Positions 35,701 through 46,786 of a stretch of 64,000 nucleotides of DNA are shown here, in pieces. The position numbers were made by a program, and so were the translations under genes. The notes beneath the pieces are model-generated. The model was not told the origin of the DNA and did no database searches. It saw nothing but the letters and a program-made list of their open reading frames with translations. Position 1 is the first letter of the stretch, and each line of letters starts with the position of its first letter. The stretch is from Leptodontidium sp. MPI-SDFR-AT-0119 (Eukaryota > Ascomycota > Leotiomycetes > Helotiales > Leptodontidiaceae), in assembly GCA_020726505.1 (NCBI GenBank), contig JAHLEZ010000046.1:186001-250000 (forward strand), given 5' to 3'.

Positions 35701-38700
35701 TAGAAAATGTACTTATCAACTGTCTCGGTTGGGGTATTGGGGCTCATGTAACCCTGCCACATGTCCGCACTGGAGCCGACTGTTTGGAGAAGAAATTGAA
35801 TAGCTGATTGCCCCGAGTCATCTAGAACCACGATGTTCTCCAGCATCGTCTTTGCAAGAGTGTGATCTTGAAAACCGGCCTCTGAAGCCACGGTAGTGAT
35901 GACAAAGCTGTGGGCCAACGTCTCCTGCAAGAAAGGGATGAAGAATTTCAGGAAGTACAGCGCTTTCCTCCCTGTGGTGGGCTCTGGTTGCGGGATTTCT
36001 GGCGCTGGGGCCGGGTTGGTTGCGGGCGCGGTGCCGTTTGGGGCTTTCTTCACTTCTGAAGAAGGAGCAATATCGCCAGCAAGAAGGTTCCGGTTGGAAA
36101 CATCGCTTTCGTCAGGGAAAATGCCAGCCAAGTTGTCATAGAAGAAATTGTTTGATTGGGCACAAACGCTGGGTTGACAGTTAGTCAAATCTTCTTTCAC
36201 GTCTCCTCGATCGACTCATTTTTGAACATACCTGTCGACTGCTTTCGTCCACGCAATCGTGATAGCACTTTGAGAATCTGCAGGAATACCGTTGGCAGCC
36301 TTAGCGTTGTGAGGTTTCATCTTTTCAAGGGCAATGTCTTTTGTCTGAGCCACGACTGCTTTGAGACTGTCAATCTCAGCTTCGGTCAGTATTCCCGTGA
36401 CTTGTAACTTTGGGGGATTCGTCGAAGCTTTCTTGTCGGAGTTTGATGCAGCTGGAACTGTATAGGCTATCTTCTTTCCTGGAACCGATTTCGCAACCAT
36501 ATCTGGAAAGTTCTCATCCAAAACGATAGGTGCTGTCGAGGTGGTGTAAACAGTGGTGCCATGGATCAACCCAAGTACGCCAGCTGCAATTTGACTGGAA
36601 AAGATAAGCCCGACCGTGTTTGCGATGAGGTCATCTGTAGCTTCAGACTCTTTGTCGATAAACGGGTGCGAGTTTTGTATATCGGTAATGCCATCATGGA
36701 GCTCCTTCGAGACTCGGAGAGAGTCCAGCTTCGTGGGTGCCAACGGATCTGTTGGTGAAGGCACTGAGTCGAGGATATATCGCAATTCTTCCCAGGGAAA
36801 CGGTATCGACTTCATCTTCTCCCAGGTCTGGAGAACAGTCAAGCAAGCTACGGGACTTGCAAATGGGTTGCCAATCCCATTGATAATCTGTGTTAGATCC
36901 GAGATTTTGACCCCCAGCACACTGGCCATGAGGGAGCATCGGTAAATTGCTGATAAATTGTCCATATTGAGAATGTCATCCACTCTAGTAGCAATCTTGG
37001 AGATGTCATGAAGAACAGTACCCACACCGTTCGCCACATTAGAGATTTCACCTGTTGATGGTAGGAGAAACTCAATATCATCCATGCTTAAGCTCAATGC
37101 AGCCATGATCATAACGCGATGACCACGGATTGTTTGCGGCTTTCCAGTAAAATAATCGCCATTCGGATCTGGACCGAAGGCAGCATCAGTGTTGCGGAGA
37201 TTTCGAGTGAAAAAGAGTCGGTAGTAGAGAGAGCTCTTCCCACGGCTCGACATTGCAGTCCAAAAGATCAGCAATTGTTCTACTGTAAGAGAAGTCATGG
37301 GCAAGATTTGTTTAACGGCAGCAAGCTGCTCTATCACAGACACTGTGATATCCGCTAGGGCAAGGTTTGGTCCAGGGCTAAAGGATCCGTCGTCTTCGTC
37401 GCCACCACCACCACCACCATTACCGCTGCTAGGAGAATCTACGAAATCATCAAAAGTTATCAGGTCACTGAAAGTTTCCGTATTGAGATCTCCATTGGGA
37501 ACAGGTTGGCTCGATCTCTGCGACGCCTGATCCTTCTTCACTGAGAGGCCAGTGAGGGCTCGGTCAGTTTCTGTGATGGTCCAACCTAGCTTCCGCCAAA
37601 TACGAATGAATCGGTGTAGTCGATCCCATTCGATGATAGACAACGGTGACCCATCAAGATGAGACAGAGTCACATTTTCAATGCTTCCACTGCCCCCTCG
37701 ACCTTCGTTGATTATCCATTCAACAATGGCAGGTGGTTGGGAACGCTTTTTGAGGAAGCCATCCGCGATCATCCACGGGACAGGATGAGAAGTTGGCGGA
37801 GGCATTGAAGGGATCAAACTGAAATTGAGAGCAGGAAATTTTGCGTTGAGGGTGATTTGATCAACTGGGTTTCCATAAAGCACCTTGCCACTAATAATTA
37901 CTCGAGCAATAGTATTTCCAGACGCATCTTTCACGTCCCCTTGTGGACTTAGAACACCTACTGGTGCAGAATTGTACTCCACACCAGCACTGTCGAGGAT
38001 TCGACCACCGTTCTTAGGGTCAAGAATGCCGAAGACTGGTCCACTATTCATGGGTTGTAGATTGCTTGCTGAAGGGCCAGTGTTCACAACCATCACAAGC
38101 CCTGACACCTCGAGAGTAGGACCCTCCCCGCTCTCGAGCACTGTAATCTGGCCCATTCGTTCGAAGTTGTTTATCACCCAGTTTTTGAGGTCCTGGTCCT
38201 TGATTCGGCCACTTCTCTGGGTTCCTGTCGTACTTGCGGATCCATTCTCATTGGTGGCGCCGAGGCTCTGAATCGAGGCCCCCAAGCTGAGTAGATGCTG
38301 GGAACGGATAAGGAAGTCTGCCAGGCGACCATATCGTGAGGGGCCGGTGGATCCTGGATCAACCAAGGTTTGCAAAAATCGGTAGCTGAATCTCAATTGG
38401 TCGAAAATTGTCTTCGATTTACCAGTGGGAAGTTTGGGGTTGGCAAAGTTTGTTTGTACAATGTCAACGAGATCAGTATAGGCAATTCCAGCGCGCTGCA
38501 GAAGCTGAGCCTTGACAAACTGAAGTCCGCTCCGATCGGTTGCAAAGAGAGACTTTTGATCTCGGTAGCCCCAGCACTCCCAAGGTGACCGCAGCCCGAC
38601 TCGTCGCTCGTATTCCTCGTCGCTGAGCTGAATGCCCTCAGTGACCTCGAAAAAATTCAGAGGCCAGAAAACTTTCTTCGTGAGAATCAGGAACTCTTCC

Positions 38701-40349
38701 TGAACCAGTCCAATGACCTCACAGTTAACCTGGTTGTCCAGCGCTTGTCGTTGGTAGTTATTTATCTGCTCTAGCAACGAGGTGGTGCTGTCTATTCTGG
38801 TAGCTTGTGCTTTCGCGGCGTCTAAGACATTGTCTGCGGGTTTTGGAGGATGTGGTCTGAATGCATCGAGAAGATCTTTCCGATTGACCTTCAAGAAGTC
38901 AAGAAAAACTCGCTGTGTGTCGAGTGGGTGATGATAAGGTAATGATGTAGGATAGACAGCCGATGCAAGCTCGCGATAGGCATTTTCGTTCACATTCTGT
39001 GGTTGTGAGAGAAGCTCCTGTGTATCTTCAGATCCCACATTGAAAGCGTCCAAAGTGACCTGCTTGGGAACATTCGCATCGCCTCTGAATTCCGGAAGAT
39101 TCACGATGAATGACTCCATAACTTCGTTCGCTAGATCAATGTACGGTAGCACAGTATCTGTATTTTCGGGCGTGAGCTCCAAGTCTCCAAGGTCGGGGCG
39201 TCGTCGAAAAAGGAACTCAAGGGGTGTGTTCTTGATAGAGTCGGGCTCTCCCTTAACACTGGCGTGTGAATTCAACGTTTGGGGATCCAGGTTGTTGTTT
39301 CGCAAATACATCAAAAGCTCGACGAAGTACGATGCAGGGCTGTATACTGTTGACGAAGGATTTGATATTGATTGATCCATACTCCCAAACAAGTTTTCGA
39401 GGCTGAGGTTGGTTCCTGAATTGTCCAGAAAACTTTGGACTTGAAATCTCCTGGTTGAGGGCATTTCCTCTCCGTCAAGCACGGAAAGACCGCTGCCTTT
39501 CACGAGTTGCAAAAGATCGACGAGGAGGTTCTCATTTCGAAGCTTGATACTGACGGCATTTGCGATGACAAGCGTAGCCTCCTTCTCCGTAATGGACCCC
39601 TTCATGGCAGCCATGAAGTTCCCGGGGGGTGTATTCAAGACATCTTGGCTGCTCGAGATATTTTTAGAGGCAAGGGTTTTCATGGCATCTGCCGAAGGTG
39701 CCAATGACTGTATTCTGGCAAGCCGGGTCACTTCACGTGTGACAATAGCGATATGCTCCGGAGGAATTCCTTCAGTAAGCTTCGGTTCTGTCGCTATCAA
39801 GGCCATGGGAAATTTATCAGCCATATCTTTACTATCCATTCGGGACAGCACGGTTTGAACTCCATCCTTCACCACCTGACTCTGGACCACCAAAGGAGTC
39901 TTCCCAGCATCGACCTGGCCCTGAATGACCCCAGTGGGCTCATGATTGAAAATCTTGCTTCGAATGGCAGAAGCGGTGTTTTTGAGACCATCCTCAAGAA
40001 CGCTGGCGATCTTGGCCGTGTCCCAATGAATCGCGAGCTCGTTTGTTGTCTTAACGTTCGGGTCAGCATTGACGGATTTAACGAGCTGAGCCGACATATT
40101 GCTGATTTTGGCGACGAAGCCCGCCAGATGGAGCTTGTTGAAAACATCTTGCAGCGCGGTCTTGCTGTCGAAGAGTTTCTTGACAGCGCCGAGAAACACG
40201 TCCCAAACTGTTTGTCCAGGGTGGGCAGCTTGCCAATCTGTCATTGCCTTTTTGATCACATCTCTTACTACACCCTCCACGAATGGCTCGACCTCCTTCA
40301 ATATCGGTGCCAAAAAGGCGAGGGCGCCTTCAATCGCGATCGCCGCCAT
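29724..40349 (-). CDS. Tc toxin A-subunit-like protein (TcA/TcdA family), 4 exons
   Basis: Exons are 40349-36232, 36168-32877, 32819-32497 and 32442-29724: 10,452 nt, 3,483 aa. All three introns have lengths divisible by three, so every exon reads in one register. ATG 40349 is the first in frame, in context GCTGCCATGG. Visible regions: helical N terminus; VRP1-like region with SPASYFVELL at 337 and RRPDLGDLEL near 380; Gly/Asp linker near 976; conserved TcA block with PENWIEPTLRDDKSEFFK near 2000; neuraminidase-like region near 2055-2200; hydrophobic then helical segment 2940-3095; TcB-binding region with FPGHYLRRLKGV near 3175. Bacterial TcA (about 2,500 aa in Photorhabdus) forms a pentameric receptor-binding and membrane-translocating pore; a similar role here is inferred. 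There is no clear signal peptide. It is unbroken and not RIP-damaged, unlike its surroundings, and horizontal origin from bacteria is likely. Confidence 0.9.
32443..32496 (-). other. Intron 3, 54 nt
   Basis: Donor GTAAGT, branch-like TGCTGAT, acceptor AAGACAG. It removes in-frame stops between exons 3 and 4 and keeps the register. The acceptor is the only good one placed to keep the frame open. Confidence 0.8.
32820..32876 (-). other. Intron 2, 57 nt
   Basis: Donor GTAAGT followed by a T-rich run, branch-like CCTGAC, acceptor TTTGCAG. It contains an in-frame TGA. Length is a multiple of three. Confidence 0.9.
36169..36231 (-). other. Intron 1, 63 nt
   Basis: Donor GTATGT, branch-like GACTAAC 18 nt before the acceptor, acceptor ACCCAG. 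It splits a codon after base two. It contains an in-frame TGA, so it must be removed for full-length protein. Confidence 0.9.
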
Positions 40350-41265
40350 GGCAGCCCCAAGATGGTTGGGGGGTTGGGAAACGTCAAAGGCGTGTTCACA
40401 TATCTCGGTCTCAGAAACTGGAGTTGCGAGGCTAGTATGTAGGTCGTGTCTGATCAATCTGGAATGAAGGAGAGGGGAATATGGGAGCAAGTGTAATCCT
40501 GTCCCCTCCAAAATCTCATCGAGAGCAGACGTGGTGATGCGGGAAAGTGGCCGAACTGTGCGTCACTGGGGAGCAGAGCACCCAAGACACACAAATTGAG
40601 ATTGAAGGCTCCATTGTGACCGAAGCTAAGATATATGCGTACGGAGTAGTGGAAATGTGAACGATGCGGGTTTCGTGCATGGGGTGAATCGACTGGTTGG
40701 TTGAGGTAAGGAAAGCTGATGGAAAGGAGACGAGCTGAAAACCAAAATAGCGCCGCTCTAGAAGAGGCGCCCACCACCTGGAGCGTGCGGGAGCTTCAAG
40801 CCGCCTTGCTTCCCGCGCCCACCCAAATTCCATTGCCGCAAAAGAGCAGCAACAACACCAACAACAAAATCAGCTGCGATTTATCAAACGCAGTTCGATG
40901 ACAATCTGCGTGGTCCAACTTCCAGGTGCTGAATTTCCAGGTAATGCAGTACAGTACATATCCACTCCCTACAAATGAAGTTCTCCCTAATATGGGTTGT
41001 CGCCAGGAGAGCAGGACTGAACTCTCGAGGGGCAATTGGCAGCTCCCAACCTCCCTGACCGCGAAGATGTCACCCAAGGGCACACGGCTCTTCCCGAAGG
41101 AGGATGACGTTGGTCTCTTCTAACAGACTTCAGTCGCCGCCTTTTCTGCAAGGTATTGATCTCGAACAATCCAGCTGCTTTCGAGCCGTTCTCATTGCGT
41201 TGGACAAGACCTCCTGAACTTCGATGTTACAATAAGCTCTCAATTCAATTGGATTGCGGGGTCTA
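40350..41265 (-). promoter_or_regulatory. 5' region of the Tc-toxin-like gene
   Basis: Normal-composition DNA with no separate gene. The frame stays open for 54 codons upstream of ATG 40349 but has no other ATG. On the minus strand there is an ATATAT stretch at 40631-40636, about 285 bp before the ATG, and a CCAAT at about 41034. Both are weak motifs. Short plus and minus ORFs here have no recognisable features. Confidence 0.4.
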
Positions 41266-41543
41266 GGGCGTTCAATATGGCTGCTAACGTGCACTTTCGG
41301 CATGTGACAATATGTTCGTCAGCAAAGGTCGCTGGTGCATAAAGGCCATATTGTCGTGGGGCGTTCCATATGGCTGCTGATTTGCACTTTCGGCATGTGA
41401 CAATATGTTCGTCAGCAAAGGTCGCTGGTGCATAAAGGCCATATTCTCGAATTGGGGCGTTCAATATGGCTGCTGATTTGCACTTTCAGCATGTGACAAT
41501 ATGTTCGTCAGCAAAGGTCGCTGGTGCATAAAGGCCATATTGT
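41266..41543. repeat. Three tandem ~95-bp repeats with inverted ends
   Basis: Units start at about 41268, 41361 and 41457 (spacing 93 and 96 bp) and are nearly identical. Each has CAATATGGC (CCATATGGC in the second) near its start and GGCCATATT near its end, so each unit can pair its ends into a long hairpin. The array lies about 0.9-1.2 kb upstream of the Tc-toxin-like start codon. A 74-codon minus-strand ORF across it is a by-product of the repeat. Confidence 0.85.
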
Positions 41544-41548
41544 TTAAA

Positions 41549-41585
41549 GCAGCCAGTGCCGTTCCGTGCCTGTATCATTGGCTGC
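41549..41585. repeat. Small inverted repeat GCAGCCA...TGGCTGC
   Basis: Seven-base arms separated by 23 nt, just right of the tandem array. It could form a hairpin, but the arms are short. Confidence 0.4.
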
Positions 41586-41691
41586 TTCAAGCATGTCGAA
41601 TTGGGGCTTTCCAAGCATCTTCAGACCCAGACTCCCCTTCCAATATGTCACCTCTTGGAAGTCATTCTCCAAAGATGGGTGATGTAGTATT

Positions 41692-41832
41692 GACTGTCCT
41701 TGAGAGGATTACGAAGTATCTCTTTTCCTAGATCTTGCGGGAGTAGAACAAAGGGAGACGTAATATACTATATGTTCTTTGTGAGTAATTCTGATGCCGA
41801 AGGTTATTTCACATGCACCGCCATTTGTTTGA
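41692..41832. repeat. 140-bp dispersed repeat, copy 2
   Basis: Same sequence family as 17057-17200, same orientation. It ends exactly where composition switches to very AT-rich DNA, so it may be the edge of an element or an old duplication of gene-upstream DNA. Confidence 0.75.
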
Positions 41833-43163
41833 AGATGAAATAAAGATAATATTATTAATATTAAAGAAAGAGATTATTATTAATAAAAGAGAAAGAAGAA
41901 AACGATTGGATTTTATATAAATTAGAAGATATTAATTAAATGAAATATAAATTATAAATAAGAGAAGTGAATCTATATGCAAATGAATTAATATTAAAGG
42001 TATTAAAGATACTTAAATGAAAACGAAATGAAATAAGAAAATATAAGAAAAATCCGATTTAAGATAAATATTATATTCTTTAAGACTTAATTTTATTAAA
42101 GAAAAATATAAACGAAGATAATAATAATATAACGGCACGGGCGATCACATACTATAATAGAGGCATATAGGAGTATATACGATAGACTAAAAGGATCGAT
42201 TCTATAGGCCTACTATAAGGGAAATAAAGAAGATGAAGAAGAAGAGAGGAGAGCTAGCTAGAGAAGAGATAATGGCCAATATAGCTATGCCAAGACCCCT
42301 TAACTCAAGGGCAAGCCCTTAAGCCGAATATGCCCCGAAGGCCAGCCGAGCTGTTATAAATAGAAGATTAAGGTTTTATATATCTTTATTTAAGATTCTT
42401 ATAAATAATGCTCTTATAATAATTAATATTAAGAATAATAAAGAAGATTTATTTACTTTTATACATTAATATAACAATTATTATTTCTTTCATTTAAAGC
42501 TTTAAAATTAAAATATAATATTACGAAACAGTTTTAAGGTTCTTCGAAATAATAATTAAAAGATAATTATATTCAAGAGAAAAGAAATATATAATAAAGA
42601 TAAATAATGCATTTAAATAATTAGATAATTAATAAGGTTTATAAATCTAATATTGTTATTAAATTCAATTTAACTTTAACGAGAGTATTTAAGATATACG
42701 AGATTCTTATATTAAATAAATATACGTAAATATTTTTATTCTTCTTTTTATATTTAAATGTTCAAATAGCAATTATATTATTAATTTACAATATTTTTTT
42801 TATTAACTTTATCTATAATTAAATAACTTTATTTAATCTTATAATATTAAAAGCTTATATATAGGTCATAATATTATATGATTAATTTTTACTTATTATA
42901 TTATTAACTCTTTTAATTAAAGCTTTATATATTAACTCTATTCGTTTTAAACTTTATTAATGTAATTATTCGAGTTCTATTATTACTTAATATATAATTA
43001 ACTCCACGTCATTTAATTTATCTTATTCGTAAAGCATTCTTAGAAAATAGCAGGTAATATTGCAATTAATATTATTAAATTTAAATACGTTAAATAATAT
43101 AATTAATTAAATATATTATTAATTATATAGAATTAAACTTTCTAACGAGGAATCTTCTAAAGT
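41833..43163. other. Very AT-rich DNA, no gene
   Basis: Purine-rich and then generally AT-rich DNA with no protein-like frame. A less AT-rich patch at about 42130-42360 is unassigned. The outer gypsy element E1 inserted at its right end. Confidence 0.5.
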
Positions 43164-43168
43164 CTTAT

Positions 43169-43401
43169 TGTAACGACTGGGAGTGCTCAGAGCCTCATTT
43201 CCGGCATGCCGGCTAGCCGAGCATTACCGAGATTAGACGAGCTAATAGAGCTCCCCCTTTATATATAATGCTCTATTCTCTATACCTTCTTTACTACTTA
43301 GTTGTAGATTCTAAGAGACTCTTGTTATCTTTATATACTCGCTATTAGTATATAAGGCTACAGTTACACGTAATTGCCGTTTTTCTAAAGCAAGCGTTAC
43401 A
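43169..43401 (+). repeat. E1 5' LTR, 233 bp
   Basis: TGTAACG...CGTTACA, with CTTAT directly before it. It contains a GCATGCCGGCTAGCCGAGC block shared with the 3' LTR and a TATATATAAT box. Confidence 0.92.
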
Positions 43402-43639
43402 TTATTTATAACTCTTTTCCAACTCGTCTAAGAAGACAGTAAACATCCCCCGCCCCGAATTCCTTTGTAAGTAATTACTACGGAACTAGCTCTCTACAGA
43501 GAAGGCCTATACTAAGCATCGTCTTAACAAATAGTACCAAAGAAACCTACACTAACTACGAAGTCAACAAAGCCTTCGCCTCCCTCCTTTTCCTCTTCGG
43601 CTCAAAACCGAAGAAACAACCAACCCCTCTTCACCGGAC

Positions 43640-45835
43640 CTCTACCTCCTGATCGTCGAGTGAAGCCGAAAGTTATCCCTCCTCCAGCAGATCAATCCCC
43701 CGCAGAAGACGCCGATATATCATCTGCCTCCTCCCCTGTACCGCCCATTAGCTCCCCCGATACCAATGCTCCCGATATCAACACTCCTGGAAATAATTCA
43801 GGCACTACAGGAATACATACAAGAGAAACAAACATAGAAATGCGATTCCGCATACTAAAGGAACGACTTACTGAGAGCCAAGCTGAGGCAGATTGGCTAA
43901 GAGCAACTCTCCGGTTACGACTACTATACGGTAAGCGACCAGCACATAGATCCGCTAGTAAAACTATATCCTTCCAGTCTAAAGATTCTTCTCTCCACCC
44001 TACTATTAAGGAAACTCCTGCCCCCGAGTCCCCTAAAAACTAAAGCAAAGTACGGAGTGCTCTTACATCTAGTCCGGTAGAGAACCAGATAATAGAGATA
44101 ATAATAATAAAGACGATTACCGACCTCATCGCACTTCGCACCGTTATATCCCCTATCGTTCCCGTCCCCCCTCTCGCTTTTCCACTATATCTGTGGCAAC
44201 TCGCATCGAGAAGATCCCCAACTTTTAGGAGAAACTTACCAATAGCCTAAGGTACAGTCCTAGACTTTAGGAAATCCAAGTCCGTAATGTTCTACATAAG
44301 TACGGCGCCTACTTTATTAACGACAGCTATATAAAGGATTAGATTCTTGCACAAACCGATAAAATAGCCCGCACGTTCTTAGAACTAGTATTTCTAGAAC
44401 TAGAGTTTAATAAGGATAGCACCCCTATAGATGCTATTAATCTAGTTAATCAGGTAGTCAAATTCTTAACTAACCCCTATAATAAACAGACTGCTTAAAA
44501 CGAGTACCTTAAACTAACGATAAGACCAAGAGAATCTTTCTAAGACTTTTACTACAAGTTCAAGACTTTAACACGTAAAGCAGGTATAAACAATAAGGTC
44601 TTACTTAAGATAGACCTAAAAGATAAGCTCGTTTTACGCTTACGTAAAAAGCTCTTTATTAAGTACTACAACTTTAGAACTCTTAAAGAATATATTAAAG
44701 CAGTCTAAGTTAAAGATTAAGGACAAGATATAAAACGTAAGCAGCGTGTCAAAAGATTATTCAAACTAGTTAACTAATATTCTATTCTAGTTAACTAGAA
44801 TAGAATAGAATATGAATAACAGATATTTGACTTGAATAGAATAGTTATTTTTAGTTAGTTAACTAATATTCAACTATTCAGCTCTATTTTTAGAAAGAAT
44901 AAAAGATAAAAGACTTTTATTAAATAAAATTATAATTAACTAATAACTAAGTAAATAACTAACTAAATAAATAACTAACTTTTTTCTTTAATATAAAACG
45001 GATTATCTTCTATATTTAAGCCTTTTATTACCGCTTTATATTCTTTTCCTTCGTCGTCTAATATTCCCCAACTTTTAAGGCAAATTATCTTCTCAAAAGT
45101 CTCTTTACTAAGCCTATTTCTTAGCTTAGTGCAGAAACCTTTCCAAATTGGGTAAAGCTGCCGTACCTCCCGAGCCTTAAATTAAGCGAGAGGCTCTGAT
45201 TGGCTAGCTAACCCCTTACTCAGCAACTATTCGGCGTTATTTAACTAGAATAGAATAATAACCTAATATTAGTTAAGTAGAATAGAATAAGAGCTAATTT
45301 TGTTGAATAGAATAGAATAATCACGTGTTGTTCTATTCTAGTTTATTCATTTGACACGCTGAACGTAAGTTTTACGCTAACGCTATCGAATCTTCAACTA
45401 GAAAGTTAAGCTCCTCACGGAGTTATATTAAAGATTCACCCCGAGAGAGAAATACCCTTATATATACGTTAACGCCTACGTATCGTTCTTAGCCAAACAC
45501 AAGAACGTAACATTTAAGGATAATGCTTACTTCCGCTCCTAGTAGAATTTAGTAAAATTCAACTTAGTCCCTAGGTCCTTAAAATCCTGTACGAGCCGAC
45601 ACACCTCGTGCTCAAACTCTAGCGAATGCCCCCCGGCATTATTCCTCCTAACCCCCTAATCGTAGCCGCACCCCTCGTATTAACGAGATAAAAGTAGACT
45701 ACGATAGTAGTTCCGAATTTAATAGTAATGCCGCAAATAATAATAATAATAAAAAACACGTTAATTTACACGCGAAAGAATATACCTCTTAAGCAAAAGA
45801 CCAAGCCTAAGGAAAAACTCTTTCTTAAGTATAGT
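43640..45835 (+). pseudogene. E1 gag relic, interrupted by a MITE
   Basis: An open frame covers 43660-44043 (begins KPKVIPPPADQSPAED; Pro/Ser-rich, then a charged helix MRFRILKERLTESQAEADW). The following 600 bp read as gag with RIP stops, including FLTNPYNKQTA and KAGINNKVLLKIDLKDKL near 44580-44640. A 620-bp MITE splits it at 44742-45361, and reading resumes after it. This part resembles gag of fungal gypsy (Tf1/chromovirus-type) elements. Confidence 0.75.
44742..45361. mobile_element. hAT-like MITE, 620 bp
   Basis: The ends are CAGCGTGTCAAA and its inverse TTTGACACGCTG, flanked by a perfect 8-bp duplication AACGTAAG (44734-44741 and 45362-45369). An 8-bp duplication and CAG-starting ends point to the hAT superfamily. 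It has no transposase; internally it is rich in TTCTATTCTAGTTAACTAG palindromes. Confidence 0.88.
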
Positions 45836-45842
45836 ACGAGAT

Positions 45843-46190
45843 ATGCGATATCTTGACCTTACGAAGCTTCTTAGTAAACAGCCACTTACTACTCGCATCA
45901 CCCTCTCTAAGAATAGCCTTACGTATAAGCTGCCCGCTCTCCTCGATTCCGGAGCTAATAGTTATTATTTTATTAATTACACTCTTTTAAAATCTCTTTC
46001 TTTCTTTTTAAAACCTTTAATTCACTTATTGCCTTTAGTTATTCTTGTTAAAGGATTTAATAGTAAAGCTGGCCAAACCATTAGCCATTACACCACATTA
46101 AACTTAATAATTAATAAACGTTTGCAATTATTCACTCCTTTTTTAATCACTTACTTAGGAAACCATAAAGTGATTATTAGGAGATTATAG
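45843..46190 (+). pseudogene. E1 aspartic protease relic
   Basis: This 115-codon open stretch contains LPALLDSGANSYYFIN, with the retropepsin active-site DSGA intact, followed by hydrophobic strands typical of the fold. It follows gag and is part of the former gag-pol of E1. The frame stops at TAG 46188-46190, 237 bp before the E2 insertion point at 46428. Confidence 0.75.
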
Positions 46191-46427
46191 CTAAAGCATT
46201 ACAAAGTGCTTTTAAATGCCGCTAAACGACGACTTATTTAACCCTTAGACTACCCCTTAATAACTAGCTACAACAAATTAATTAAAATCCGAAACCTACG
46301 TTAGCATAAGATTTACTAACGTCACTAGCGCGACGCCGAGCGTAAAGACGCTAAGCTACGTGAATTTTAAAGCCGCTATAATTCCTAACTTTTTAAGTTA
46401 ACTTCGATAATTAACTCACCACCTTTA

Positions 46428-46786
46428 TGTAACGTTCCTGGTTCTGACTAGTACGCGGCGTACAGGCTTATCGATTAGTATTAGCTAAGAAGTAAAGTCA
46501 TAAGAGGTTCGGTTCTTAATAGGAATTGAGACGTTATAAGTAATAGTTAAACTACTATCTAAATTTGAGGACGAAGCTTTATTACTTAGGAAATTACTTT
46601 GTTTATATAACACTTCGATTTATTAAAATTATCTGAATCATTCGAATCATTACCCTAATCCTTGTAATCTTAATGATTTATTACGTAACCCTTAGTCTTA
46701 TAATTTTGTCCTTATCTTATCTTTTTTATATAACGGGGCTACTAAGCCTTAAGGCTAAAATACACGTGATCCTTTAAATCGTGATA
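46428..46786 (-). repeat. E2 3' LTR, 359 bp
   Basis: In element sense it begins TATCACGATTT at 46786 (5' copy: TGTCGCGATCC) and ends AACGTTACA at 46428, followed by the duplication CTTTA. A purine tract AAAAGGGGGATAG lies just before it in element sense. Confidence 0.85.

Noticed and set aside
39753..40442. 229-codon plus-strand ORF opposite exon 1
   Set aside because: Antisense shadow of the TcA-like N-terminal exon, with no recognisable domain.
40350..40511. Upstream extension of the TcA-like frame to 40511
   Set aside because: It opens with TTG and has no ATG before 40349, which sits in a strong start context.
41240..41464. 74-codon minus-strand ORF with a repeated peptide
   Set aside because: It is produced by the ~95-bp DNA repeats, and the third unit does not keep it open.
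41266..41543. CRISPR array
   Set aside because: Only three near-identical ~95-bp units with no unique spacers, in a eukaryotic context.
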